44,122 nucleotides of DNA, taken from positions 1 through 44,122 of the forward strand of contig DASXNY010000044.1 in assembly GCA_036494715.1 (NCBI GenBank), written 5' to 3'. Positions 33,542 through 42,634 of this stretch are shown piece by piece (within the stretch, counting starts at the first letter, position 1; each line of letters opens with the position of its first letter). This DNA comes from JAICJR01 sp036494715 (lineage in GTDB: Bacteria; Actinomycetota; Thermoleophilia; Solirubrobacterales; Thermoleophilaceae). The notes beneath the pieces are model-generated. The model was given only the letters and a program-made list of their open reading frames with translations, did not search any database and was not told where the DNA came from. The position numbers were made by a program, and so were the translations under genes.

Positions 33542-34555
33542 TCAGGCGTCGCGCAGTTGCTCGGCCGCCGTCTCGGGTGGCATCACGTTGAGGTTCACGC
33601 CGGTGCCCATCTCGAGGCCGGCGAGCTTCGTGAGGCGCGGCAGGAGGTCGATGCGCCAGCAGAAGTACTCCGCGCCGGACGGCGCGGTGCGCACCCAGAG
33701 GTTGAGCGCCGGGATCGCGCCGAGCACCCGCGCGAACCGGCCGATCACGTCGTGCACCATGCGCGCGCACAGCGGCCCCTCGTCCTCGAAGCTCTTGCGC
33801 GGCACGCGCGGCACGACCTGCACCTCGAACGGCACGCGCGAGGCGTATGGGCAGATCGCCACGGCCTCGTCGTCAATCGCGACGATCCGCTCGCGCACGC
33901 GGACCTCCTCCTGGATCAGGTCGCCGAGCAGGTTGCGCCCGTGCGTGCGCAGCGCGTAGGCGGTGAAGCGCTCGCGCTCGCGGGCCACCATCGCCGGCAC
34001 GAACGGCAGCGCGTAGAGCTGCGAGTGCGTGTGCGGCAGCGACGCGCCCGCATCCCGGCCCTCGTTCACGATCACGTGCACGTAGGGCGACCCCGCATGG
34101 GTGAGCAGCCGCTCACGCCAGACGCCGAAGGCCGTCTCCACCTCCTCCGGCTCGAGCAGCCGCAGCGACGTGACCGGCCGCGGCGAATTCACGATCACCT
34201 CATGCGCCCCAACAGCAGGTTGCGAAGCAAAAAAGCCCGGCTCGCCCGGCCCAGAAGCCAACGGATCGACATCCTCTGCACTCGGCGCTCTGCTCTCTGC
34301 AATCTGCTCCAAAGCGGGAAAGAGGTTGGGAACCACACGAACTCTCCAGCCCGGCGTATCCGGCCCCGAGCCCGAGTCCCTCAGCGCATACACCTCCGGC
34401 GGGGTCCGGTCCTCGTGCCCCTCGAGGAACGGGTCGGTGTCCGGATCCAACGGCGGCTGCGGCTCCGCGCTGAAACCTCCTCCCGGACGGCTCGCACGCT
34501 CGCCGGCGACGATCGTCTTGAGACCCGTGAGCGGGTCGATACGCAGCTCTGGCAA
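33542..34555 (-). CDS. galT: Galactose-1-phosphate uridylyltransferase-like protein
   Basis: A 337-residue HIT-superfamily nucleotidyl transferase. SLPHTHSQL (residues 172-180) carries the His-x-His-x-Gln active site, with His175 as the expected nucleotidylated residue. The N-terminal LRIDPLTGLKTIVAGER and the HEDRTPPEVY stretch are family features. The usual zinc pair CPFC before GHE is replaced by DPFL (residues 41-44), so this member lacks that metal site. It probably exchanges UMP or a related nucleotide between sugar phosphates, but loss of the cysteines leaves the true sugar nucleotide open. It lies between the hypothetical gene and the TlpA-like gene, all in one direction. Confidence 0.75.
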   Translation of the reverse strand: MPELRIDPLTGLKTIVAGERASRPGGGFSAEPQPPLDPDTDPFLEGHEDRTPPEVYALRDSGSGPDTPGWRVRVVPNLFPALEQIAESRAPSAEDVDPLASGPGEPGFFASQPAVGAHEVIVNSPRPVTSLRLLEPEEVETAFGVWRERLLTHAGSPYVHVIVNEGRDAGASLPHTHSQLYALPFVPAMVARERERFTAYALRTHGRNLLGDLIQEEVRVRERIVAIDDEAVAICPYASRVPFEVQVVPRVPRKSFEDEGPLCARMVHDVIGRFARVLGAIPALNLWVRTAPSGAEYFCWRIDLLPRLTKLAGLEMGTGVNLNVMPPETAAEQLRDA

Positions 34556-34565
34556 GGCGCCGAGA

Positions 34566-35135
34566 CTACTTGTCGAGGCGCTTGACGTCGGCCGTGAGGT
34601 CCGCCGCGCTCGAGTACGGCCCGATGTGCTTGTCGATCTGCTTGCCGCGCGAGCTGAAGAAAATGGTGGTGGGGAAGGCGCCCACGGCGGCCATCGTGTT
34701 GGCGATCTTCAAGTTCGGGTCGGAATAGCTCGGATAGCTCACCGGGAACTGCGAGAGGAAGCGCTTCGCGCTCGAGTCGCTGTCCTGGACGTCCACGCCG
34801 AGGAACGCGACGTTGCGGCCGAGCTGCACGGACGCCTTCTGGAAGACCGGGAACTCCTCGCGGCAGGGGCCACACCAGGAGCCCCAGATGTTCACCACCA
34901 CCGTGTGGCCCTTGAGCGTGGCTAGCCGCTGCTTGAACGCGCTCGTGCCGCCGCCGAGCAGCTGGCCGCCGTCGTCGTGGAGCGAAGCCAGGGGCGGCGG
35001 GGAGCCCGCGAATGCCTTGTGCTCGGCCGCCTTGGAAGGCGCCGCGCTCTTGGTCTTCGAGCTGCCGCCCTTCGTGATCGCGAGCACGACCACCGCGGCG
35101 ACGATGCAGCCGGTGACAATCAGCGCGAGTCTCAT
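34566..35135 (-). CDS. TlpA/ResA-like membrane-anchored thioredoxin
   Basis: A 189-residue protein. Residues 4-20 form one hydrophobic segment, followed by a short Lys/Ser linker, so the thioredoxin domain lies outside the membrane. The redox motif WGSWCGPC has Cys88 and Cys91, and the cis-Pro is in AFPTTIFF. Such proteins reduce disulfides in exported proteins or cytochrome c apoproteins. It is divergent from the helicase gene and 10 bases upstream of the GalT-like gene. Partner unknown. Confidence 0.9.
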   Translation of the reverse strand: MRLALIVTGCIVAAVVVLAITKGGSSKTKSAAPSKAAEHKAFAGSPPPLASLHDDGGQLLGGGTSAFKQRLATLKGHTVVVNIWGSWCGPCREEFPVFQKASVQLGRNVAFLGVDVQDSDSSAKRFLSQFPVSYPSYSDPNLKIANTMAAVGAFPTTIFFSSRGKQIDKHIGPYSSAADLTADVKRLDK

Positions 35136-35356
35136 GCGCGCGTGAAGCTTGGCACAGCCCCGACCGTCCGCTCAGGGGTCGATCCAGGCCTAAGGGTGCT
35201 TTAATAGACGAGGACGCCGCGCTGCAGGGAGGCGCGGACCTGCTGCTCGATGCACCGCTAGGGCAGCTCACGCCGGAGGACCGCCGCCCGAACCCCGCGG
35301 CGGATCGCACCGCAGACGGCGCCGCCTTCAAGACTCGTCTGACCGAGAAGCCGCCT
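35136..35356. other. 221-base gap between divergent TlpA-like and helicase genes
   Basis: The gap presumably holds promoters for both genes. A TTTAAT-type -10 lies near 35199-35204 on the plus strand but no convincing -35 was found. The helicase frame is open back to about 35200 but has no usual start codon before ATG 35357. No RNA structure was recognised. Confidence 0.4.
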
Positions 35357-38026
35357 ATGGCTGACAGCACTTCTGCCGTTGCATCCACGCCGGTCTCCGC
35401 CGGTGATCTTGAGCGCGCCGAGAACTTCGCGCTCGAGCCGTTCCTGCTCGAAGGGGAGGACCCGTCGGCCGCGCTGGCCGAGGGCTCGCCCCGCAGGCGC
35501 GCGCTCGACGCCGCCCTGGCGGAGCTCGACGAGGGCCGCGACCGTCCGTCCGTCGAGTGGCGCCGCGAGTTCTCGCTGCTGCTCGGGCTCGAGCGGCTGT
35601 TGTCCGAGGACGAGCCACACCTGGCCGACGGTACGACGCTGTCGGCACACCAGGTGGACGCGCTCTCGGGCACGCTGATCGCGCTCCTCGCGGAGGCACA
35701 GGTTGCCTCCCGCAACGGCAACGGGAACGGCAACGGCCGTCACGCCCAGGTCGAGGAGCTTCCGTCGGGCGAGGAGGAGATCGAGGGCGACGAAGATCTC
35801 GACAGCGACGACGAGCCGCTCGACTGGGACGAGGCGGAGGAGCGAGAGGAGGAACGCGCCTCCGACCAGCTCATCGACGATCCCAACTCCGCCCGGCGCT
35901 TCTGGTTCGAGCACGCCACCGGCGCCGGCAAGACCGTGGCCGCGCTCGGCTTCGTCGAGGCGTCGCGCAGCGGCGGCGTCCTGATCCTCACGCACCGCCG
36001 CAACCTCGTGGACCAGTTCCACGGCGAGCTGTTCGACCGCGGTTACAAGAAGCGCGTCACCCCGGCGCTGCTCGGCCGCGACAAGGACCCGAAGCAGGTC
36101 GGTCCAGTGACGGTCGAGACCTACCAGTGGTTCGTCCGCAACGCGGGCAACATCTCGGATGCCTACACGATCGTCATCTGCGACGAGGCGCACACCGCGC
36201 TCGGTGAGAAGACCAGCGCGGCGATCCGCGACTGGCACGGCCCGATCTTCATCGGCATGACCGCCACCGGCGCGCTCATCGCCCGCCACGTCACCGATCT
36301 CTTTCCGACGCAGACCTCGCGCTTCGACCTCGCCCAGGCCGCCCGCCGCGGCGTGATCGCGCCACTCCGTTGCGTCCGCATCCCGCCCGGCGTCGGCGTT
36401 CGCACGATTGCGAAGGTGCCCTTGCGCAAGGGCGAGGTGGACCAGGACTTCGACCAGGAAGAGCTGGCCGCGCTCCTCGACCAGGGCCCGTTCAACGCCG
36501 CCGTGGCGGACCTCTACCGCGTGCGCTTCAAGGACCTCCCGGGCGTGGTCTACGCCGCCGGCGTGCAGCACGCCTACAACGTGGCCAAGGCCTTCCAGGA
36601 TGCCGGCATGAAGGCCAAGGGCGTCTCGGGTGAGACACCCAAGCGGGAGCTGGCGCGCATCCTCGCCGCCTACGAGCGCGGCGAGATCGACGTGCTCGTG
36701 AACGCGCAGCTGCTCGCCGAGGGCTGGAACTCGCCGCGCGCGACGGTGTGCATGCACCTCGCTCCAACCGCTTCGAAGCGCATCTACCAGCAGCGGGTCG
36801 GCCGCGTCACGCGCCGCCACCCGGGCAAGGAGGCCGGCATCGTCGTGGACTTCGTCCACTCGGCCACAACGCACGACGATCCGGTGGTCACGCTGCATTC
36901 GCTGCTGGACCGCGACGTCTACCGCGGTGGCGCGATCGTCGTCGGGCCGGTCCGCCGCGGCCGCGGGCGGCGCATCCGCGTCGAGCGCCGCGTGCTACCG
37001 GTCACCGCCGACCCGGAGCGCCGCGCCGGCGTCTTCGAGCGCGAGCTCTGGCGCATAGCGGTCGAGAACCTCTCCTGGTCTGAGCAGCACGTGTGGGCCG
37101 CGCTCGCGGGCGCGCGCGTGGCATCCAACAACTGGCGCCGCGCCAAGGCGATGATCCACTTCGACGACACCGGCGAGCTGCGCCGCCGCTTCCTGATCAC
37201 ATGCCTCCAGCGCAACCGCAACTCGCAGCTGCGCGTCCGCGCGCTGCAGGAGATTGCCGCGGCGCGCGACGCCGAGGCCTTCGACGAGGCCGTGGAGATC
37301 GTCGGCGGCTGGTCGCGCGACGAGCGCCGCGAGGGCGTGAAGGTGCTGTTGCAGGCGCTCGCCGAGCGCTCGATCGGCCGCCGCGACCAGGCCAGCGCCT
37401 GGCTCTGGCGTCTCGCGGAGTACACGCGCGAGGTGCACGAGGAGTACGCGGTGCAGCGCTGGCCGGAGACGAAGCGCCTGCTCGGCCTGCTCGTCAACTC
37501 GTCGGGCGGCGCGCATGCCCGCAACGCACGGCGGCTCGTGCACGCGTCCCGCAAGCAGGACCGGCGGCTGGCGGCGGCGCTGCTCGCCGCGGCCCTCGCG
37601 CATACGCCCGAGGCCGAGGAGGTGTTGCGCGGCGCGCGCACCCGGATGGCGCGCAAGCCGTCGGCGCTCGCGCGCGAGTTGCTGCGCAACTTCCCCAAGG
37701 GCCGTCGCCGCCGAGGCGGACGGCGTCGCCGCGGCAAGGGCAGCCAGGGCGACAACGGCGCTCAGCAGCAGTCGCAGAACGGCGAGGCGGCGGTGGAATC
37801 CGAAGAGCTGGAGGACGCTGAGGGCACGGACGAGGGCGCCGGGGACTCGGACGGGGACGAGCGCGAGGACCAGGAGCAGCCCAAACCGAAGCCGAAGCCG
37901 AAGCGGCGCTCGCGCGCCAAGAAGCCGAAGCCACCGGTCGAGGTCGAGGCGTCCGCCGGCGACGACGAGCGCCCGGACGCTGACGACGACGAAGAGTCAG
38001 AAGCCGACGCGTCGGCCGCTGCTTAA
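35357..38026 (+). CDS. DEAD/DEAH-box SF2 helicase with acidic insert and charged tail
   Basis: An 889-residue superfamily 2 helicase. A Q-like stretch (SAHQVDAL, 96-103) precedes Walker A ATGAGKT (187-193). DEAH is at 276-279, TAT at 302-304 and motif VI QQRVGRVTRR at 478-487. Between the Q-like stretch and Walker A lies an insert with GNGNGNGR and then a strongly acidic run (about 138-170). From about 570 the protein is helical, with repeated Arg/Ala/Leu segments (570-740). The last 150 residues alternate a very basic patch (KGRRRRGGRRRRGKG), an acidic stretch, and a KPKPKPK basic patch. The core is UvrB/type I-restriction-like, but no nuclease domain is present. It may act on RNA or DNA; the function is not known. 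Confidence 0.88.
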   Translation: MADSTSAVASTPVSAGDLERAENFALEPFLLEGEDPSAALAEGSPRRRALDAALAELDEGRDRPSVEWRREFSLLLGLERLLSEDEPHLADGTTLSAHQVDALSGTLIALLAEAQVASRNGNGNGNGRHAQVEELPSGEEEIEGDEDLDSDDEPLDWDEAEEREEERASDQLIDDPNSARRFWFEHATGAGKTVAALGFVEASRSGGVLILTHRRNLVDQFHGELFDRGYKKRVTPALLGRDKDPKQVGPVTVETYQWFVRNAGNISDAYTIVICDEAHTALGEKTSAAIRDWHGPIFIGMTATGALIARHVTDLFPTQTSRFDLAQAARRGVIAPLRCVRIPPGVGVRTIAKVPLRKGEVDQDFDQEELAALLDQGPFNAAVADLYRVRFKDLPGVVYAAGVQHAYNVAKAFQDAGMKAKGVSGETPKRELARILAAYERGEIDVLVNAQLLAEGWNSPRATVCMHLAPTASKRIYQQRVGRVTRRHPGKEAGIVVDFVHSATTHDDPVVTLHSLLDRDVYRGGAIVVGPVRRGRGRRIRVERRVLPVTADPERRAGVFERELWRIAVENLSWSEQHVWAALAGARVASNNWRRAKAMIHFDDTGELRRRFLITCLQRNRNSQLRVRALQEIAAARDAEAFDEAVEIVGGWSRDERREGVKVLLQALAERSIGRRDQASAWLWRLAEYTREVHEEYAVQRWPETKRLLGLLVNSSGGAHARNARRLVHASRKQDRRLAAALLAAALAHTPEAEEVLRGARTRMARKPSALARELLRNFPKGRRRRGGRRRRGKGSQGDNGAQQQSQNGEAAVESEELEDAEGTDEGAGDSDGDEREDQEQPKPKPKPKRRSRAKKPKPPVEVEASAGDDERPDADDDEESEADASAAA

Positions 38027-38048
38027 CGCGCTCCGCTGAGCGTCGCCG

Positions 38049-38414
38049 CTACTCGCGGGCGCGCGGTGCTTCCTCGAGTGCCGCGATCGCTCCGTCGAGC
38101 GTGTCGTGCACCGAGAACATGCGGTTGAGCCCCGTGATGTCGAAGATCCGCGCCATCGTCGGATCCGGGCAGAGGACGGCGAGCATGCCGCCACGGGGGC
38201 GCAGGCGCTTCATCCCGCTGACGAGGATTCCCAGCGTGGTGGAGTCGATGAAGGTCGCGTCGGACAGATCGAGGATGAGCTTGTTCTTGCCACGCTCGAT
38301 GGCCCTGTTCACGTAGTCCTTCAACTCGGGCGCGGCGTACAAGTCCACCTCGCCCTCCAGCTTGATGATGATGAGATCCCCGGCCAGGGACTCTTCGCCA
38401 ATGTGAAAGTTCAT
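38049..38414 (-). CDS. STAS-domain anti-sigma factor antagonist
   Basis: A 121-residue STAS protein of the SpoIIAA/RsbV type. The LEGEVDLYAAPELK opening and the phosphorylation site FIDSTTLG, with Ser58, are typical. Such proteins bind an anti-sigma kinase when not phosphorylated and so free a sigma factor. ATG 38414 is chosen because it gives the usual MNFHIG lead, with GGA about nine bases upstream; ATG 38423 is close by, and the longer frame to 38516 is less likely. No partner kinase or sigma factor is in the window. Confidence 0.88.
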   Translation of the reverse strand: MNFHIGEESLAGDLIIIKLEGEVDLYAAPELKDYVNRAIERGKNKLILDLSDATFIDSTTLGILVSGMKRLRPRGGMLAVLCPDPTMARIFDITGLNRMFSVHDTLDGAIAALEEAPRARE

Positions 38415-38600
38415 TACGGCCATCCGTGTATGCGTGTGACACGCTTCCAGGAACCCGCCATCCGGGCCAGTCGGAAATGCGGTCCTGCGATCGAGCCCCA
38501 TGTCCGGCTTCGGCACCCGATGGATCGATCGAGGGCCTATGCCTGGGGCCTACAGTAACCGCGACACCGGCTTTGCGCCAGTCAACTTTTCCGAGCGGGC

Positions 38601-38621
38601 AAAAGGCCCTGGTTTTCAGGG
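38601..38621 (-). terminator. Rho-independent terminator at the end of the birA unit
   Basis: On the minus strand CCCTG (38621-38617) pairs with CAGGG (38611-38607) around the loop AAAAC, followed by CCTTTT. The hairpin begins inside the birA stop codon. The T-run is short (four), so its strength is moderate. Confidence 0.5.
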
Positions 38622-39320
38622 CGAAAGGTGCACTTCCCCCGCGTCCAGAGTAACCCTACCGGAGGGTGTTTCGACCAATAGGGCACCCGAATCGTCAATT
38701 CCGGTTGCCTTTCCCTCGCCGCCCTGCCAGCGAACGGTCTGTCCACGCAGGGCATCGCGAGTGCGCCAGGCGGCGACTATTTGGCCCGGGTCGTCCGCGA
38801 GGCGGGCTTCGAGCGCTCTGAGCAGGCTTTCGAGCACGTCTTCGGTGCTGCTCGTGTCCGCGCCCGAGGCGGCCGCGAGCGAGGTCGCGATGCCGCGCAG
38901 CTCGTCCGGGAACTCGTCCTCGGTGGTGGCCACGTTCAGCCCGATCCCCAGCACCGCCCAGCCGTCCTGGGGCCGGCCCTCCACGAGGATGCCCGCCAGC
39001 TTCTTGCCATCGATCCAGACGTCATTCGGCCACTTGATCGCGCAGCGCACCGGCGCGCTCTCCTCGGCCGCGTCGCATGCCGCGAGCGCGGCGGCCAGCG
39101 GCAGGTAGGACTGGACCGCGCCGAGGTCGCGCAATACCAGCGACATCAGCAGCGCCTTGCCCGGCGGCGCGAGCCACTGGCGGCCCTGGCGCCCGCGCCC
39201 CGCGGTCTGTTCGTCGGCGGTGACGAGCGTGCCGTGCGCCGCCCCCTCGAGCGCGAGCTGCTTCGCGCGCTCGTTGGTCGAGTCGGTCACGTCGAGGTGC
39301 ACCCGCGGCGAGCCGATCAT
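38616..39320 (-). CDS. birA: Biotin--[acetyl-CoA-carboxylase] ligase
   Basis: A 234-residue biotin protein ligase without the N-terminal DNA-binding domain. The ATP/biotin loop GRGRQGR is at 41-47, KWPNDV starts at Lys96, and GIGLNV follows. It makes biotinyl-AMP and attaches biotin to carboxyl-carrier proteins. The C-terminal beta-barrel (GEGKATGIDDSGALLV) is present. Its ATG overlaps the SAM hydrolase stop by 4 bases (ATGA), placing it last in the hem unit. Confidence 0.93.
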   Translation of the reverse strand: MIGSPRVHLDVTDSTNERAKQLALEGAAHGTLVTADEQTAGRGRQGRQWLAPPGKALLMSLVLRDLGAVQSYLPLAAALAACDAAEESAPVRCAIKWPNDVWIDGKKLAGILVEGRPQDGWAVLGIGLNVATTEDEFPDELRGIATSLAAASGADTSSTEDVLESLLRALEARLADDPGQIVAAWRTRDALRGQTVRWQGGEGKATGIDDSGALLVETPSGRVTLDAGEVHLSP

Positions 39321-40117
39321 CGCGGCGTGATGCGTACCTCGGAGTCGGGCGCGAGCTGGAGCGTGGCGGCGGCGTCGCCGCGGTTGATCGCGATCGAGAG
39401 CGCGCGGTAGGAGTCCTCGTAGACGAGGATGTCGCCGGCGCGGACGTCCGCGAAGGTCTGGGCCACGGCCGCGTGGAAGCGCTCGCCGGCGCTCCCGATC
39501 TCCACCTGGCCGCCGAGCACGATGCCCGTCCCCGCCAGGTTCTCGTGCGAGACGTTCAGCGCCGCGTTGCCGTAGCGATCGAGCGAGAGCACGTGTGCCA
39601 CCAGCGTGTCGCCCTCGCGGCGCGGCTCGGGCAGCCCGATGATCTGCAGCGCATCCGGGTCGAGCGGCTCGCCGGCCTCAGCCAGCTCTGCGCCGTTCGC
39701 CAGGTGCGCGGCAACCGGGCAGAACACGTCGCGCCCGTGGAAGGTGGCGGACACTGGCTCAAGCCGGTGCGGCGAGCGCGTCACGTCGACGGCCTCGGTC
39801 ACCCCGCCCGTCTTCTCCCAGGCGAGGCTGAGAAGCCCGTTGTCCGGGCCGACGAAGATGCGGCCGTCCTCGGCCCGGAGCGCCACCGCCCGCCGCTCGG
39901 TGCCCACCTGCGGATCCACGACCGCCACGTGGATGCCATGAGGGAGGTAGGGCAGCGTATTGCGGAGGATCAGCGCTCCCTGGCGGACGTCGTGGCGCGC
40001 GACGCCGTGCGTCAGGTCGACGACGCGCGCCTGGGGCGCGATGCCCGCGATCACCGCGTGGCAAACGCCGACGAAGTCGTCGTCGCGGCCGTAGTCGGTG
40101 AGCAGCGTGATGATCAT
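39317..40117 (-). CDS. SAM hydroxide adenosyltransferase (SAM hydrolase, DUF62)
   Basis: A 266-residue member of the SAM-dependent halogenase/hydrolase family. ATG 40117 overlaps the stop of the cobA/hemD gene and gives the standard lead MIITLLTDYG. The catalytic Asp-Arg-His triad of the water-using enzymes is visible as Asp68 (VVDPQ), Arg75 (ERR) and His127 (FHGRD). The C-terminal barrel ends in VLVYEDSYRALSIAINRGDAA-like sequence, cited as YEDSYRALSIAINRG. It splits S-adenosylmethionine into adenosine and methionine; the reason is not well known. Coupling to a SAM-using methyltransferase is of note. Confidence 0.9.
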   Translation of the reverse strand: MIITLLTDYGRDDDFVGVCHAVIAGIAPQARVVDLTHGVARHDVRQGALILRNTLPYLPHGIHVAVVDPQVGTERRAVALRAEDGRIFVGPDNGLLSLAWEKTGGVTEAVDVTRSPHRLEPVSATFHGRDVFCPVAAHLANGAELAEAGEPLDPDALQIIGLPEPRREGDTLVAHVLSLDRYGNAALNVSHENLAGTGIVLGGQVEIGSAGERFHAAVAQTFADVRAGDILVYEDSYRALSIAINRGDAAATLQLAPDSEVRITPR

Positions 40118-41613
40118 CGCGTCGCCGTCGCGTCGCCGAGCAGGGCGTCGACGAGCCCGTCGATGTCGTGCCGAGCGGCCTCCACATGCACCGTCAGTCC
40201 GAGCTCGCGGGCGGTCTCGCTCGTCACCGGCCCAATCGACACGACGCGCGTGCCGTCGCCCACCCGGCCGCCGGCCTCGTCGAAGAAGCGCACCGTGGAG
40301 CTGCTCGTGAAGGTCACGTAGTCCGCGCTCGCCGCGTTGGCGAGCTGGCCGTCGGAGAGCGGCTCGGCCACGGTGTCGTAGAGGGCTACCACGTCCACCT
40401 CGGCCCCGCGCTCGCGTAGGGCGTCCGGCAGCAGGTCGCGCGCCTCGGCGGCGCGGGCCACGAGCACGCGCCGGCCCTCCACCGCCACCTGTTCGAGCGC
40501 CTCCACCAGGGCCTCCGCCACGGAGCGTTCGGGCACCACGTCCGCGCGGATGCCGCGGCGGGCGAGCTCGGCGGCGGTGCCCGGGCCGATCGCGGCCACG
40601 GTCGCGTTCGCGAGCGCCCGCGCGTCCTTGCCGAGCTCGGCCAGCGCATCCATCAGCAGCGTCGCGCCGTTCGGGCTCGTCACGCACACCAGCGCGTACT
40701 CCTCGATCGCCTCGGCCGCCGCGCGCACCTCACCGCTCACCGGGCGTGGCTCGATGCGGATCGCCGGCGTCTCCACCACGTGGGCGCCGAGCGTGGCCAG
40801 GCGCGCCGCGAGGCCGCTCGCCTGCGCCCGCGCGCGCGTCACCACCACGCTGCGCCCGAAGAGCGGCCGCTGCTCGAGCCAGGCGAGCGGTTCGCGCAGC
40901 TTCGCCACCGGTCCCACGAGCGTGATCGCCGGCGGGCGGATTCCTGCCTCCTTTACGCGCGCGGCTATGTCCGCCAGCGTCCCGGTTACCGTGCGCTGCC
41001 CAGGGAGGGTGCCGCGCTCCACTACTGCTACCGGTTCGTCGCTTGCGCGGCCTGCCTCGCTGAGGCGCCTGGCGATCCCTTCCAGGTTGCCAATCCCCAT
41101 GTAGAGCACGAGCGTGCCGGGGAACGCGGCCAGCGCCGGCCAGTCGAGCGCGGTCTCGGGCTTCTCGGGATCCTCGTGCCCAGTCACGAAGGCCACGGCC
41201 GACGCCTCGTCGCGGTGCGTCACCGGAATGCCCGCGTAGGCGGGTACCGCCACGCCGGCGGTTACGCCGGGCACCACCTCGAACGGGATGCCCGCGTCGC
41301 GCAGCGCCTGTGCCTCCTCGCCGCCGCGACCGAACACGAACGGGTCGCCGCCCTTCAGCCGCACGACGCTCTTGCCCTCGCCGCCGAGGCGCACGAGCAG
41401 CTCGTTGATCTCGTCCTGGCGCATCGTGTGACCACCCGGTTGCTTGCCCACGTACACGAGCTCCGCGTCCGGCCGCGCGCCGTCGAGCGCACCGGGCGGG
41501 ATCAGGCGGTCGTGGAGGATCGCCTCGGCGGACGCGATCAGCTCGAGCGAGCGGCGCGTCATCAGCCCGGGATCTCCCGGGCCGGCGCCCACGAGGTAGA
41601 CGATGCCGGCCAC
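40114..41613 (-). CDS. cobA-hemD: Fused uroporphyrinogen-III methyltransferase and uroporphyrinogen-III synthase
   Basis: A 499-residue two-domain enzyme. Residues 1 to about 245 form the SAM-dependent uroporphyrinogen-III C-methyltransferase, with VGAGPGDPGLMT near the N terminus and KGGDPFVFGRGGEE for SAM binding. Residues from about 250 form the HemD cyclase domain (VVVTRARAQASGLAARL, then VCVTSPNGA). It closes hydroxymethylbilane to uroporphyrinogen III and methylates it toward sirohaem or cobalamin. The start GTG 41613 has no clear ribosome site. It lies 102 bases after hemC and before the SAM hydrolase. Such fusions are common in actinobacteria. Confidence 0.94.
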   Translation of the reverse strand: MAGIVYLVGAGPGDPGLMTRRSLELIASAEAILHDRLIPPGALDGARPDAELVYVGKQPGGHTMRQDEINELLVRLGGEGKSVVRLKGGDPFVFGRGGEEAQALRDAGIPFEVVPGVTAGVAVPAYAGIPVTHRDEASAVAFVTGHEDPEKPETALDWPALAAFPGTLVLYMGIGNLEGIARRLSEAGRASDEPVAVVERGTLPGQRTVTGTLADIAARVKEAGIRPPAITLVGPVAKLREPLAWLEQRPLFGRSVVVTRARAQASGLAARLATLGAHVVETPAIRIEPRPVSGEVRAAAEAIEEYALVCVTSPNGATLLMDALAELGKDARALANATVAAIGPGTAAELARRGIRADVVPERSVAEALVEALEQVAVEGRRVLVARAAEARDLLPDALRERGAEVDVVALYDTVAEPLSDGQLANAASADYVTFTSSSTVRFFDEAGGRVGDGTRVVSIGPVTSETARELGLTVHVEAARHDIDGLVDALLGDATATR

Positions 41614-41715
41614 GGCTTGAAAGCTATCCCGGCCGGTGATTACATGACCGGCGTGCAGCAGCGCCGTCTCGACCAGCTGTAGCGACGGGCCCGAGCACCG
41701 CCTTGGGCCGCCGCC

Positions 41716-42603
41716 CTAGCGGGCGGCACTTTCAGCTTGCGCGAGCACGTCTTTCGCGCCCGCGGCAATGAGCCGCTGCGCGAGCTCGCGTCCAAGGTGC
41801 GCGGGGTCCTCGGCATCGCTGCTCAGCTCGTCGCGGATCCAGGTGCTGCCGCTCGGCAGGCCCACGAACGCGTCCATCCTGAGCGCGCCGTGCTCGAAGC
41901 GCGCGTACGCCGCCACCGGCGTACGGCAGGTGGCGTCGAGCTCGGTCACGAGCGCGCGCTCAGCCGTGAGGCACACCAGCGAGTCGTGGTGTGTCAGCAG
42001 GGCGGCGAGGTCAGCGATCTCCCCGTCGCCGACGCGCGCCTCGAGCGCGAGGCAGCCCTGGCCGGCGGCGGGGGTGAGGTCAATTGGGATGCCCTCGCCC
42101 TCTCGGTCGAGCCGGGCGAGCCCGGCGGCCGCGAGCACGATCGCGTCATAGGCGCCGTCGGCAAGCTTCTGCAGGCGCGTGTCGACGTTGCCGCGCAGCT
42201 CGGCCACGTCGAGATCCGGGCGCAGGGCGAGCAGCTGGGCCTGGCGCCGCAGGCTGCTCGTGCCGACGCGCGCTCCCGCAGAGAGGTCGCCGAGGCCGCT
42301 GGCTCCGCAGATGGCATCGCGCGGGTCCGCTCGTTCCGGGACGCCGACGATCGCGAGCCCGTCGGGCAGGGTGCCAGGCACGTCCTTGGCCGAGTGCACC
42401 GCCAGATCCACCTCGCCGGAGAGCAGCGCCTCCTCGATCTCCTTGACGAAGCGCGACTTGTCCTCGGTCGCCGCGCCCTTGTCGCCCGTCGTCGTGATCG
42501 GGACGAGCTCCACGTCCGCGCCGTGCTTCGTCAGCTCGTCCGCGACGAGCCCGCTCTGGGCGAGCGCGAGCGCGCTTCCACGCGTGCCGATGAGTACCGT
42601 CAC
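41716..42603 (-). CDS. hemC: Hydroxymethylbilane synthase (porphobilinogen deaminase)
   Basis: A 295-residue protein of normal length. IGTRGSALALAQ opens the fold, Asp74 in HSAKDVP is the catalytic acid, GTSSLRRQAQL and RGNVDTRL bind the chain, and Cys226 in LDATCRTPVAAY holds the dipyrromethane cofactor. It polymerises four porphobilinogens into hydroxymethylbilane for the HemD domain encoded next. It opens the hem - SAM hydrolase - birA unit. Confidence 0.96.
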   Translation of the reverse strand: MTVLIGTRGSALALAQSGLVADELTKHGADVELVPITTTGDKGAATEDKSRFVKEIEEALLSGEVDLAVHSAKDVPGTLPDGLAIVGVPERADPRDAICGASGLGDLSAGARVGTSSLRRQAQLLALRPDLDVAELRGNVDTRLQKLADGAYDAIVLAAAGLARLDREGEGIPIDLTPAAGQGCLALEARVGDGEIADLAALLTHHDSLVCLTAERALVTELDATCRTPVAAYARFEHGALRMDAFVGLPSGSTWIRDELSSDAEDPAHLGRELAQRLIAAGAKDVLAQAESAAR

Positions 42604-42634
42604 GCGCGGGAGTTTGCCGTAGCCGGCGCCCCGG

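Noticed and set aside
35200..35356. Upstream extension of the helicase
   Set aside because: The frame is open but has no usual start codon and no recognisable domain.
40118..40687. Upstream extension of the SAM hydrolase frame
   Set aside because: It is out-of-frame reading of the HemD domain. ATG 40117 gives the standard N terminus.
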